From positions 6,502 through 70,501 of the forward strand of contig JAQDAD010000006.1 of assembly GCA_027682205.1 (NCBI GenBank): 64,000 bases of DNA. The letters run 5' to 3'. This stretch comes from Streptococcaceae bacterium AF54-32pH5A. GTDB taxonomy: Bacteria > Bacillota > Bacilli > Lactobacillales > Streptococcaceae. Below are positions 1-8,017 of this stretch, in pieces. The position numbers and the translations under genes are program-made. How positions within the stretch are numbered: the first letter of the stretch is position 1; each line of letters starts with the position of its first letter. Below the pieces are notes generated by a model, which was not told where the DNA came from, did no database searches, and worked only from the letters and a program-made list of their open reading frames with translations.

Positions 1-35
1 TTTTTCATCCTCCTACTTATCTATTCGCAGGAAAT

Positions 36-65
36 CAAAAAAAGTTACAGAAATTTGTAACTTTT
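36..65 (-). terminator. Rho-independent terminator of the SDR gene cluster
   Basis: On the minus strand a 9-bp stem (AAAGTTACA against TGTAACTTT) with a 6-nt loop is followed by a run of U. It lies just beyond the stop of the short-chain dehydrogenase gene and probably ends the ytpP-ytpR-SDR transcript. Confidence 0.8.
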
Positions 66-77
66 CGAGAAAATTTT

Positions 78-839
78 TTAGTTTTTATGAACCATGAAAC
101 CTGTCGCCTGTTGATTGGCCATAATGGTCATATCTGTAATCTGAACACGACGAGGTTGACTGGTCACATAGACTACTGTGTCTGCAATATCCTGAGCTTG
201 CAAGGCTTCGATTCCTTGGTAAACGGATGCAGCCCGCTCTTTATCACCATGAAAACGTACTGTAGAAAAATCTGTTTCAACGATTCCCGGTTGAATGGTG
301 GTCACCTTGATATCCGTTGCGATGGTATCAATTCGCAGACCATCTGAAAAAGTCTTGACTGCCGCCTTGGTGGCTGAATAAACAGCGGCACCAGCATAGG
401 CGTAGATTCCTGCAGTTGACCCCATATTGATGATATGGCCTTGATTGGCTGCAACCATGGAAGGCAAGAAAGAGCGAGTGACTGCCATCAAACCCTTGAC
501 ATTGGTATCTAGCATGGTCAACATATCCAGCTCTTCATAGTCCTGATAGGGTGCCAAGCCTAGAGCCAGCCCGGCGTTATTGACCAAGATATCAATCTGA
601 CCTATCGTTTCTAGAATATCGGAACAAACAGTCTTTACCATGGTCATATCCGTCACATCCAGCGGAAAAGTCCAAACTGTTTGGTTTGGAAAAATTTCTG
701 CAAACTCCGATTTGAGGGCTTCTAGTCTGTCTGTCCGTCGTCCAGTAAGAACGACATTCTCCCCCTGTTCCAGATAAGCACGCGCGATCGCTTCACCGAT
801 TCCTGAGGTCGCTCCTGTAATCACAACATTTTTTGCCAT
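78..839 (-). CDS. SDR family NAD(P)-dependent oxidoreductase
   Basis: This is a classical short-chain dehydrogenase/reductase of 253 residues, a normal length for the family. The N-terminal Rossmann fold carries the cofactor motif TGATSGIG (about residues 8-15), followed by NNAG (about 87-90). The catalytic Ser is in the MGSTAG stretch and YSATK supplies the YxxxK pair. An arginine pair (TGRRTDR) after the second strand suggests NADP preference, which is an inference. The family includes serine/3-hydroxy acid dehydrogenases of the YdfG type, but the substrate cannot be read from the sequence. The start is supported by GGAG about 5 nt upstream. It follows ytpR on the same strand with a short gap and is probably cotranscribed with it. 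Confidence 0.9.
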   Translation of the reverse strand: MAKNVVITGATSGIGEAIARAYLEQGENVVLTGRRTDRLEALKSEFAEIFPNQTVWTFPLDVTDMTMVKTVCSDILETIGQIDILVNNAGLALGLAPYQDYEELDMLTMLDTNVKGLMAVTRSFLPSMVAANQGHIINMGSTAGIYAYAGAAVYSATKAAVKTFSDGLRIDTIATDIKVTTIQPGIVETDFSTVRFHGDKERAASVYQGIEALQAQDIADTVVYVTSQPRRVQITDMTIMANQQATGFMVHKN

Positions 840-880
840 CTTATCTCCTTCTATCTGGTGTATCAGATACTGACAACTTC

Positions 881-1507
881 CTAGGCAGTCCAGTGTTTAG
901 CTGGATCAAATGGAGTTCCGATAACTTGGTCATCTGATAATTCAATAACCCCACGTTTTTGCGGAGCATTTGGCAAATGCAATTCACGAGGGCTACACAT
1001 CATTCCAAAACTCTTTTCACCGCGAAGCTCGCCTGGAAAAATGAGATTTCCTTTTGGCATCATCGCTCCAGGAAGAGCCACAATGGTTTTCAACCCAACA
1101 CGTGCATTAGGTGCTCCTGCAACGATTTGCACTGTCTTGTCACTTGCGACTGCAACTTGGCAGATATTGAGGTGGTCACTATCTGGGTGTGCTACCATCT
1201 CGACAATTTCACCGACGACGAACTTAGGTTCCTTGTCATTGACAATTTCTTCTGTAAATCCTTCCGCCTGCAACTCTTGGTTCAAACGTGCGACTTGCTC
1301 ATCTGTTAAAAAGACTTGACCGCGCTCAGCAATTTCAAACAAACTTGAAACTTCGAAAATATTCCAAGCTACTGTTTCTCCATTCTCTTTGAGGAAAACA
1401 CGGGCTACTTTGCCTTTGCGCTCCACGTCCAACTTGGCATCGCCACTATTTTTCACGATGACCATAAGGACATCGCCAACATGTTCTTTGTTATATGTAA
1501 AAATCAT
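881..1507 (-). CDS. ytpR: YtpR family tRNA-binding domain protein
   Basis: A 208-residue protein with an N-terminal DUF4479-type segment and a C-terminal EMAP/tRNA-binding OB fold like the one at the start of PheRS beta. The OB fold is visible in VGEIVEMVAHPDSDHLNIC and in IVAGAPNARVGLKTIVALPGA (about residues 95-150). YtpR proteins are free-standing relatives of the PheT N-terminus, and their physiological role is not settled. The adjacent thioredoxin and DUF4651 genes match a conserved Firmicutes ytpP-ytpR neighbourhood. The protein is predicted to be cytoplasmic, and no catalytic synthetase domain is present, so it is not a truncated pheT. Confidence 0.88.
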   Translation of the reverse strand: MIFTYNKEHVGDVLMVIVKNSGDAKLDVERKGKVARVFLKENGETVAWNIFEVSSLFEIAERGQVFLTDEQVARLNQELQAEGFTEEIVNDKEPKFVVGEIVEMVAHPDSDHLNICQVAVASDKTVQIVAGAPNARVGLKTIVALPGAMMPKGNLIFPGELRGEKSFGMMCSPRELHLPNAPQKRGVIELSDDQVIGTPFDPAKHWTA

Positions 1508-1522
1508 TGTTTCCTTTTTCTC

Positions 1523-1840
1523 CTATTTCAGTCCTGCTAAAAAGTCGTTAATTTCTTCCTTGCTTTTACGGTTGCGATTGACAAAACGACCGATTTCCTT
1601 GTCCTTTTCTAGCACAACAAGGCTAGGAATTCCGTAAACATCCCAGAGTTTAGCCAGATCCATATACCGGTCTCGGTCCACTCGAATAAAGGTGAACTCT
1701 GGATTGGTCTCCTCAATCTCTGGCAAGGCAGGATAGATATAACGACAATCTCCACACCAGTCCGCCACAAAAAGAAAGACCTTCTTGCCATCTTTTTCCA
1801 CTAAAGATGCTAATTCTTCTAAACTTGCTGGTTGTATCAT
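1523..1840 (-). CDS. ytpP: Thioredoxin family protein (YtpP-like)
   Basis: A 105-residue single thioredoxin fold. The active-site motif is WCGDC (about residues 28-32) rather than the WCGPC of classical thioredoxin, and the cis-proline loop follows as YGIPSLVV. No signal peptide is visible, so it should be a cytoplasmic thiol-disulfide protein. It overlaps the upstream DUF4651 gene by 4 nt (ATGA), which indicates translational coupling, and ytpR lies just downstream. The CGDC active site marks the YtpP/Trx-like subgroup; whether it accepts electrons from thioredoxin reductase or acts in bacillithiol/glutathione-type reactions is unknown. Confidence 0.87.
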   Translation of the reverse strand: MIQPASLEELASLVEKDGKKVFLFVADWCGDCRYIYPALPEIEETNPEFTFIRVDRDRYMDLAKLWDVYGIPSLVVLEKDKEIGRFVNRNRKSKEEINDFLAGLK

Positions 1841-2136
1841 AAGACTTCCTCCTCATAGACCAGATCTTCATTTTCATAGACAAAGGTATAGTGACGGCCA
1901 TCCTCGAAAATGACCCCTCCGACGAGTCGCTCTAGGCTACTTTCGTAGACTTGAACATAGAGAGTCGCAATCTCTCCCATATCTGAGAAAAGCTCCCGCA
2001 CGATAGCAGTTAACTCCTCTTGAGTCTTCATGAATTTGTGATTATCTGCTGCTTTTTTGGCCCCCAAAGCAAGGGCACTTAGACCAGCCACAGTCAAGCC
2101 AGTCATCCATAATTTCTTAGCTTTCATACCTTTCAT
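1837..2136 (-). CDS. DUF4651 domain-containing protein
   Basis: A 99-residue protein with a short hydrophobic N-terminal segment (MTGLTVAGLSALALGA, about residues 11-26) that could be a membrane anchor or uncleaved signal. A small soluble domain follows, ending in paired acidic residues. I recognise it as the DUF4651 type found in streptococci beside the ytpP-like thioredoxin; its function is unknown. A second ATG three codons downstream is an equally plausible start because neither has a strong ribosome binding site. The stop overlaps the thioredoxin start by 4 nt. No choline-binding or LPXTG motif is present. Confidence 0.75.
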   Translation of the reverse strand: MKGMKAKKLWMTGLTVAGLSALALGAKKAADNHKFMKTQEELTAIVRELFSDMGEIATLYVQVYESSLERLVGGVIFEDGRHYTFVYENEDLVYEEEVL

Positions 2137-2231
2137 TGTAACACAAAAAGGGCTTTAGGACAAATGAGGAAACATGGATTAGGGCAAGTAAAAATCCCCT
2201 TCCCTCAATGAGGAAAGAGGACATCTTATCC

Positions 2232-2351
2232 TTATTGCCAAGCGCCTGAGTTGCTGACATAATAGCCATCAGGTATGTAGGTATTGTGAAGCATCTTACC
2301 TGAGGAATCCAGATAGTACCACTTGTCCTTGATCCAAACATTGGACTTCAT
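2232..2351 (-). pseudogene. Remnant of a choline-binding protein (C-terminal end, 39 codons)
   Basis: A 39-codon frame encodes choline-binding-repeat sequence (VWIKDKWYYLDSSGKM, then a YYVSNSGAWQ ending). The ending matches the usual C-terminus of streptococcal choline-binding proteins. No signal peptide and no full set of repeats is present, so this is the 3-prime stump of a lost gene. A GGAGG lies about 8 nt before the internal ATG, so a short peptide could still be made, but a lone repeat is unlikely to bind choline. The rest of the 2137-2399 gap holds no other gene that I can support. Confidence 0.75.
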
Positions 2352-2399
2352 GGCACCTTCCTCCTTTGTTTACATACCATAAAGTGGGTACTATAAAAC

Positions 2400-3107
2400 T
2401 CAGTAAATGTCCTGAACCACCGTGCGGTCTCCTTCAAGTGAAATGATTTTCTTTTCAAACTGCAAATCAGGCATGCAAGCAGTCAAATCCTTTTCAATTT
2501 CTTCTAACGCTTCTAAACGCATTTCTACCGAGGTATTTTCATTACCTTGAATGATGAAAATAGCATTTTTTGTATCTTCATCAAATTTGTAGTGTTCACT
2601 ATCGCGGACATCCAGCCAAGCTAGAACTCCTTTTTCATCACGATAGACATAGTCCGTCTGTGCAACGTGCTTCTCCGTTGACAAGATAGGTAGGAAAATG
2701 TCCTCCCTTTGGCTAACAGAAAACTCTATCTGCCCTCCAATCTTATCCAAATCATGCCCACCAATCGCCAGCAAAGAAGAAAGCGCCTCTACATTGTAGA
2801 TATCGATGATACTATTGATGCAAGGGAGGGAGCCACGATGCTGGATATTGCGAATGAGAGCGGCCACTGTCGGTAGATTTTTCTTGACGCTACGCCCGAC
2901 TCGCTGGAGCAACTGCCTATAACCTTGGACAACAGGAGACTCTTGAACTTCTTTTACATCACACTCTAGCGCCCACTTCTCCCTCTCCTCTTTCTTTTTC
3001 AAAAAAGCAAGAGGCAAATCAGCGTGAGGATCAACGTTTTTAGCAATACCAATCACGACATTCTTAATCCCCAAGTCATACAAACTTTTATCTAAACGAA
3101 ACTCCAT
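2400..3107 (-). CDS. B3/4 (tRNA-editing-like) domain protein
   Basis: A 235-residue protein built mostly of the B3/B4 fold, which in PheRS beta subunits is the editing and tRNA-interaction region. Recognisable parts are the YRQLLQRVGRSVKKNLP block, the NSIIDIYNVEALSSLLAIGGHDLDK block and the C-terminal LEALEEIEKDLTACMP segment. Free-standing B3/4 proteins are common in Firmicutes and are suspected to clear mischarged tRNAs or bind amino acids, but this is unproven. There is no transmembrane segment or signal peptide. GGAGG precedes the ATG at good spacing. It stands alone between the choline-binding remnant and rpoE. Confidence 0.85.
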   Translation of the reverse strand: MEFRLDKSLYDLGIKNVVIGIAKNVDPHADLPLAFLKKKEEREKWALECDVKEVQESPVVQGYRQLLQRVGRSVKKNLPTVAALIRNIQHRGSLPCINSIIDIYNVEALSSLLAIGGHDLDKIGGQIEFSVSQREDIFLPILSTEKHVAQTDYVYRDEKGVLAWLDVRDSEHYKFDEDTKNAIFIIQGNENTSVEMRLEALEEIEKDLTACMPDLQFEKKIISLEGDRTVVQDIY

Positions 3108-3204
3108 CGGCAGGCACCTCCTTTAAAAAAGGCTCAACTTTCTACTTTCATTTTACACCTTCTAGCACCTGATTTCAAGGAAATCATCAACTCTCTCCCG
3201 ACAA

Positions 3205-3235
3205 ATAAAAAGAGAAGATCAAACTGATCTCCTCT
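3205..3235 (-). terminator. Rho-independent terminator of rpoE
   Basis: On the minus strand a 10-bp stem with one G-U pair (AGAGGAGATC against GATCTTCTCT) is followed by UUUUU, about 10 nt past the rpoE stop. Confidence 0.85.
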
Positions 3236-3245
3236 GTGAGGCTTC

Positions 3246-3836
3246 TTATACTTCGTCACTCGTTTCAGCGTCATCATCTGAAAACTCGTCGTCTTCTTCG
3301 TTGAGATCCACGTCTTCACCCAAGTCATCAGGGGCGATTTCGTTGATTTCTGCATCGTAAGCTTCCACTTCATTTTTCTCATCATCTGGATTTTCATCAT
3401 CATATGAAAGAGCTGGATCTGCTTCGTATGCATCTTCGTCTTCTGGATCATCCGCATTGTAGTCAATGGCATCTGAATCGCCATCCATGAAGGCATTGAC
3501 ACGCTGCTTCTTAGCTTTTGGTACTACTTCATCGTCGTCACTTTCTTCAAGAGCGATGATTTCTTCGTCGATTTCGTCCACACCATACCATGAACGAAGA
3601 CCCCATTTGTTGTCTCCAAGTGAGATGAAGCTACCGTCAAAGTTCAACTCTGTGTAGAACAAAGGCAAGGCTTCACGGATATCGCTGTTTGATGTTCCAA
3701 GGTAGTTTTGAATTTCGTTTACAAGATCGCTAAAATGCATCTCATGGTCGCGACCACGAAGTTCCAAGATAGCACGCGCTACCTCAATCATAGATAGTTC
3801 ACTTTTTTCTTGCCCAGCAAATACTTCTAATTCCAA
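3246..3836 (-). CDS. rpoE: DNA-directed RNA polymerase delta subunit
   Basis: RpoE (delta) binds core RNA polymerase in Firmicutes, speeds enzyme recycling and tunes promoter selectivity. The first ~90 residues form the HARE-HTH domain ([20 protein letters not shown] and the [13 protein letters not shown] end). The rest is a long, extremely acidic, probably disordered tail rich in D and E, as is typical. I place the start at a TTG codon giving [11 protein letters not shown], because AGGAG sits 7 nt before it; an in-frame ATG seven codons upstream has no such site. The resulting 196 residues fit streptococcal delta. It is monocistronic, with its own terminator, and is followed on the far side by the AT-rich restriction-like cassette. 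Confidence 0.95.
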   Translation of the reverse strand: MELEVFAGQEKSELSMIEVARAILELRGRDHEMHFSDLVNEIQNYLGTSNSDIREALPLFYTELNFDGSFISLGDNKWGLRSWYGVDEIDEEIIALEESDDDEVVPKAKKQRVNAFMDGDSDAIDYNADDPEDEDAYEADPALSYDDENPDDEKNEVEAYDAEINEIAPDDLGEDVDLNEEDDEFSDDDAETSDEV

Positions 3837-4053
3837 AGCGTTTCTCCTCATTTTCACTACTATCGCCAGAGCAGATAGACTCTGACCTCATTTTATCATG
3901 TACTCTTTATTGTACGATAATTTTGCGGAATAGTCAAAGGTTAAAATAGATTTGTCTATGATTTATTAAGTAAAAATCAATTGATTTTATCATATGGTAA
4001 ATTTAAGATACAAACCTTTAAAATAGCGGTATTTAGTTGAAAGTAAACTGATT

Positions 4054-6723
4054 TCATTTTAACTCAGTATTTTTTATAATACGCTTCCGTTCCTCATCAA
4101 TAATGCTAATTGCTTCATCTATCTCATTTTGAGAAAATTCTATTTTTAAATCGCCATTATCAATAGCATTATACATAGTTTCTTCTTTCTTCTTCAATTT
4201 TCTATATATTTTCTCATCAACATAGCCTGCATTACCACTATCAGCTGGTTCAGATTTTGTTTGCAAATAATAATATCTGGTATATTGATTATCCTCTAGA
4301 CCTAGTCTGTGAATTCTATCTCGAGATTGAAGCATGAAAGTTAAATTAAAATTATACTCAAAATACAGGGCATCATGTACTTCTCTATGAAGCGATACTG
4401 ACTCACCTAATGTTTGAGGATTAGAAATCATTACCATAGTATCACCAAAGCGAAAATCATTAATTAATTTTTGTCTATCAGAAACTTCTGTACCTCCATA
4501 AATTAAATTAGCTTGAATCCCAATTTGGTTAAGTCTATTTTTGATTTTTTTCATTGTATTAACAAAAATTGCCCAGACTATAACTTTTTTCCCTTCAGAT
4601 ACCAGCTCTTGAATTTTTTGAATACCTTTTTCAAATTTAGGAGAAATCATACTTGAAAAATCATACTCATCATATCCTTTTGCCTCTTTTATAGCTGAAA
4701 TAGAGGGTGTTTCTAATCTACTATAAAACAAATCTTCCGAAATTTCTATTGTGTCATTTTTATCATTATCGTCTGCAAACCACATATCTTTATATTCAAT
4801 CCTTTTGTTAAGTAATTCAGGATTTGTGGACGCTTGTATCAATCGAATTAATCTGGCTAAACTCGACGATTCGTTATAGTATATGGACTGTGCTAATTGT
4901 TTCTGTTCCTCGCTAGGTTCCACAACAAAAAATATATCTGGTTCCGGTTTAGGCACCCCCAAATCGTTCTTATTTAAGCGCCAGAAGAAGGGCATCAAAG
5001 CTTTGTTTATTTCATCAATTTTCCTAACACTAGGATTTTTTAATTCATCTAAATTCCATCTAAAAAATGCATTGTATTCATTTGCATACAATAAGTGAAG
5101 AAAATTATAAATATCTTGATATGAATTAGGTATTGGAGTTCCTGTTAAAACAAATTTAAATCGCAAATTTTTAACTAGTTCCAAAGCAGCCTGAGCACGA
5201 ATGCCAAAAGGATTTTTTATTCTATGAACTTCATCAAAGACAATCATTGTCTTAATTGACAACAATTCCTGTAACTTGTCTTTGTATTTTGTCAACGATT
5301 CATAATTCACTAATACAAGATTCGATATTTTCCAGTTCAAAGATAAATCGAAAGCAAAATCTTTAGAACTTTGACAATCAATTACTTCTAACTGTTTCTT
5401 ATTTCCAAATACTTGTTTAAATTCTTCTTTCCAACTGTTGAAAGCATTAATAGGACAAATAACCAATAGATTATCCACATGCTCACTTTCAACTTTCGAG
5501 GAATTCAAAAATGCAAAAACAGCTAAAATCATCGCAGTCTTACCAGAACCTGGCACGGAAAAGTTCGCAGCTCTAGCCATCCTGTATTCATAGAAAGCCG
5601 CCTCAAGTTGCAACTTTTTAAATGGTCGAATAACCTCTGAACCAACTACAGAAACAAACTCTTCAAACTTTTCTTGCTCTCCGTGAATTGCGTATTGTTC
5701 AGGAGACTTTAAATAAATACCTAATTTCTTATATTGTTCAATAGAATACCGATTTGAATTTAGATATTCCCGAACATCATCCGATATCTTGACTAATATA
5801 CCCCTTCTCTCACATCTTTTCTTCGTAACTTCAATAACATACTCAATATCCTTGTAAGAAAATTCATTCTTAATAGTTGAGTTATCCTCTTCAAAATATT
5901 CTTCTGATAAATCCGATTCCAGGTTTAGATACCTATCGATACTAGTGATTCTATTAAAAGAACTATCTTGACGAAAAACCGTTGTTTCATCTTTCATACA
6001 AAAATAGACACCCTCAAAGACCGAATCTTTTGTATCCTCAAGATTAATTGAAGAATGAATCTGATATTTCTTTAACTCAGAATAGACTACTTCTGTAGCA
6101 TCTACAGTGAGAATATTAGGCTCTTCGTTATTCCACAGTCGTTCAAATCGTTTCTCATTCGTCTGTATTCTAGACTGTACATTGATACTTGTGTCCCAAG
6201 AAACATCTACAGATATGCTTTCATAATTTAATTCCAGTCCATTTTTGGTTTCATTAACAGAACCATTAAAGAAAATAATATCCTTATCCGAACTAATTAA
6301 TCCAAATTTATCATGAAATATCCCTTTTCCAGATGGAATAATCGCGAATTTTACCTCCGCATTACCATTTGCAATCATAAAAGCTAAATTCCCTAACGAT
6401 TCTTTGGTTTTATTATTTAATACCGATTGTTTTAGCTGTCTAGTTAATTGCTCTAAAGTTTTTTTGAGTTCATAACCTTCTTGTATTTTAAAAAAATCTT
6501 CTTCAGAAATATCTGTTGAAATAATAAATTGTGCAAAGCCATTGTTATCGAACAACTTATCCAATCCTTTTGAATACAAAGCTAAACCTTCACTAGAAAA
6601 ATAAGCAGATACCCTTCTATATATATTTGCTTCAGACAATATTGGTTCATAAAATTCTTGAACCAAATTTTTACTCTGATAAGTTGGTTGAATTTTACTT
6701 CTTAAAACTTGAGAAAATACCAT
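4054..6723 (-). CDS. PLD-nuclease / SNF2-type helicase fusion, putative restriction effector
   Basis: An 889-residue protein with two recognisable parts. Residues about 20-200 look like a phospholipase-D-superfamily nuclease: FHDKFG (His137, Lys139) followed by GSVNET (154-159) is the HxK/GSxN signature of PLD nucleases joined to helicases. Residues about 375-825 are an SF2/SNF2 motor: Walker A VPGSGKT (390-396), DEVH (497-500), TGTP (527-530) and motif VI QSRDRIHRLG (799-808). With only one HxK motif, an active nuclease should need a dimer. Family knowledge offers an analogy: NgoAVII and CglI pair a PLD nuclease with a separate helicase and a 5mC methyltransferase. Here nuclease and motor are one chain. 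It is the last of three genes spaced by 11-14 nt, with GGGGGG as ribosome site. The region is clearly more AT-rich than its flanks. The restriction role is inferred. Confidence 0.82.
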   Translation of the reverse strand: MVFSQVLRSKIQPTYQSKNLVQEFYEPILSEANIYRRVSAYFSSEGLALYSKGLDKLFDNNGFAQFIISTDISEEDFFKIQEGYELKKTLEQLTRQLKQSVLNNKTKESLGNLAFMIANGNAEVKFAIIPSGKGIFHDKFGLISSDKDIIFFNGSVNETKNGLELNYESISVDVSWDTSINVQSRIQTNEKRFERLWNNEEPNILTVDATEVVYSELKKYQIHSSINLEDTKDSVFEGVYFCMKDETTVFRQDSSFNRITSIDRYLNLESDLSEEYFEEDNSTIKNEFSYKDIEYVIEVTKKRCERRGILVKISDDVREYLNSNRYSIEQYKKLGIYLKSPEQYAIHGEQEKFEEFVSVVGSEVIRPFKKLQLEAAFYEYRMARAANFSVPGSGKTAMILAVFAFLNSSKVESEHVDNLLVICPINAFNSWKEEFKQVFGNKKQLEVIDCQSSKDFAFDLSLNWKISNLVLVNYESLTKYKDKLQELLSIKTMIVFDEVHRIKNPFGIRAQAALELVKNLRFKFVLTGTPIPNSYQDIYNFLHLLYANEYNAFFRWNLDELKNPSVRKIDEINKALMPFFWRLNKNDLGVPKPEPDIFFVVEPSEEQKQLAQSIYYNESSSLARLIRLIQASTNPELLNKRIEYKDMWFADDNDKNDTIEISEDLFYSRLETPSISAIKEAKGYDEYDFSSMISPKFEKGIQKIQELVSEGKKVIVWAIFVNTMKKIKNRLNQIGIQANLIYGGTEVSDRQKLINDFRFGDTMVMISNPQTLGESVSLHREVHDALYFEYNFNLTFMLQSRDRIHRLGLEDNQYTRYYYLQTKSEPADSGNAGYVDEKIYRKLKKKEETMYNAIDNGDLKIEFSQNEIDEAISIIDEERKRIIKNTELK

Positions 6724-6737
6724 AATCCCCCCTAAAT

Positions 6738-8006
6738 CTATCTAGATAGCTTATACGTTAAATCTCGAATTTCTTGAAGAATTTTTTTAGCTTCAAAATA
6801 TTCATTCTCATGAAGTGCTTTTAAATCATCATGGGTCATAGCTTCTAAAATATCAAAAATTTCCTGTAGCTTTACTAAAGATTGTCTACGGTCTGCTGCA
6901 GCCTCTCCTTTATTTGATAGTCTATTCGTTGTTTGTAATAAGCTACTCGCCACTTCTGCAATTTCAGGATTTTTATTAAAATTATCTTTTAAATCGCTTG
7001 CTTGTTTTATTGGATTAGTTTCAAAGAACTCAATAATTCTGTCCACATGTTCATCAGTAGCTTCAGTGAAATATTTTTTTATTTCAGGATTATTTAAAAT
7101 ATTATCTTTAACATCTCGAATTTTTCTTGTAATGTCTCTATCTCCAATTTCTGACTTAGCAATTTGTACAGCTAGAATTGTAAGGACATTCATTTTAATT
7201 GCTTTTTGTTTTTTGTCTTTCTTTCGTTCCAATTTGGATAATTGCGGTTCAATTGATTCTATAGGACCATCCAAATTCAATTCTCTTGCTATATAAAATT
7301 TATCTTCCGGTTTTCCGCCTGGTGAAACAATCTTAAGAAAATCTTTAATTAACTTAGCAAGTCTTAAATCTCGATTAATCCCTCTCGTATTTCCAGCACC
7401 ACTAGCTTGCTTATATTCTTCGGGGGTCATTAATTTCTGAACTTCAATAGTATTATATACATCAAAAATTCGATCAATTGGATCATAGCTAACTCTCTCT
7501 TCTCTTGCAAGCTGTAAATCTAATTCTAATTCTTTTATTTTCTTCTCATCAATTTTATTATGAATATCAAAAGAAAGTATCGCTGCTTCAAAATACCGTC
7601 TAATGTTGCTTCCTTTTTGAATCTTACGAAGAGCTGTAAATCTTCTATTCCCATCAATCACTCTTCCGTCAGCAAGAATAACCCCCGGTTCTTGCTGTCC
7701 TCTCTCTTCTATAGATTTTTTTGTATCTTTCAAAGCTTGCTTTTTAGACTCAAAAATAAATTTTTCAAATATTTCATTATATTTCGAATCTCCAATTTCT
7801 GGTGTTAATTTACCATGATTTGATATGTACTGATGGTAAACCGTATTAATACGACCATTTTGATCATTATAATATAAACATTCTAACGGAAATTTATATA
7901 CTGGATAGTCTTTTGTTTCTCCCCCAATAGTCAATCGTTTTGTTAAAGTTGTTTTTTCAATATCTCCATTTTTTATCAATTCATTTAAATCATAATTCAT
8001 TTTCAT
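6738..8006 (-). CDS. ParB/sulfiredoxin-fold-like protein, component of the methyltransferase/helicase cassette
   Basis: A 422-residue protein whose N-terminal ~130 residues resemble a ParB/Srx-like domain. The stretch ending GVILADGRVIDGNRRFTAL (DGNRR at 118-122) is the region that binds nucleotide or DNA in ParB-like proteins. The remaining ~290 residues are helical and charged, with a KKDKKQK basic patch near 265, and match nothing I can name. ParB-like subunits occur in other modification-defence loci (DndB-like and DpdB-like proteins), but those are analogies. A second ATG two codons in, with GGAG at better spacing, may be the true start. It sits between the methyltransferase and the helicase with very short gaps, which argues for one operon and probably one complex. 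No canonical chromosome-partition context (parA, parS) is seen. Confidence 0.7.
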   Translation of the reverse strand: MKMNYDLNELIKNGDIEKTTLTKRLTIGGETKDYPVYKFPLECLYYNDQNGRINTVYHQYISNHGKLTPEIGDSKYNEIFEKFIFESKKQALKDTKKSIEERGQQEPGVILADGRVIDGNRRFTALRKIQKGSNIRRYFEAAILSFDIHNKIDEKKIKELELDLQLAREERVSYDPIDRIFDVYNTIEVQKLMTPEEYKQASGAGNTRGINRDLRLAKLIKDFLKIVSPGGKPEDKFYIARELNLDGPIESIEPQLSKLERKKDKKQKAIKMNVLTILAVQIAKSEIGDRDITRKIRDVKDNILNNPEIKKYFTEATDEHVDRIIEFFETNPIKQASDLKDNFNKNPEIAEVASSLLQTTNRLSNKGEAAADRRQSLVKLQEIFDILEAMTHDDLKALHENEYFEAKKILQEIRDLTYKLSR

Positions 8007-8017
8007 TCTCCATTCAT

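Noticed and set aside
1..8. Possible start codon of a minus-strand gene at the left edge (ATG at 6-8 with GGAGG next to it)
   Set aside because: Only two codons are inside the window and the ribosome-site spacing is too short to judge.
2117..2341. A 74-codon minus-strand frame through the choline-binding remnant
   Set aside because: It reads the remnant in the wrong frame; the real similarity (YYLDSSGKM, SGAWQ) is in a different frame.
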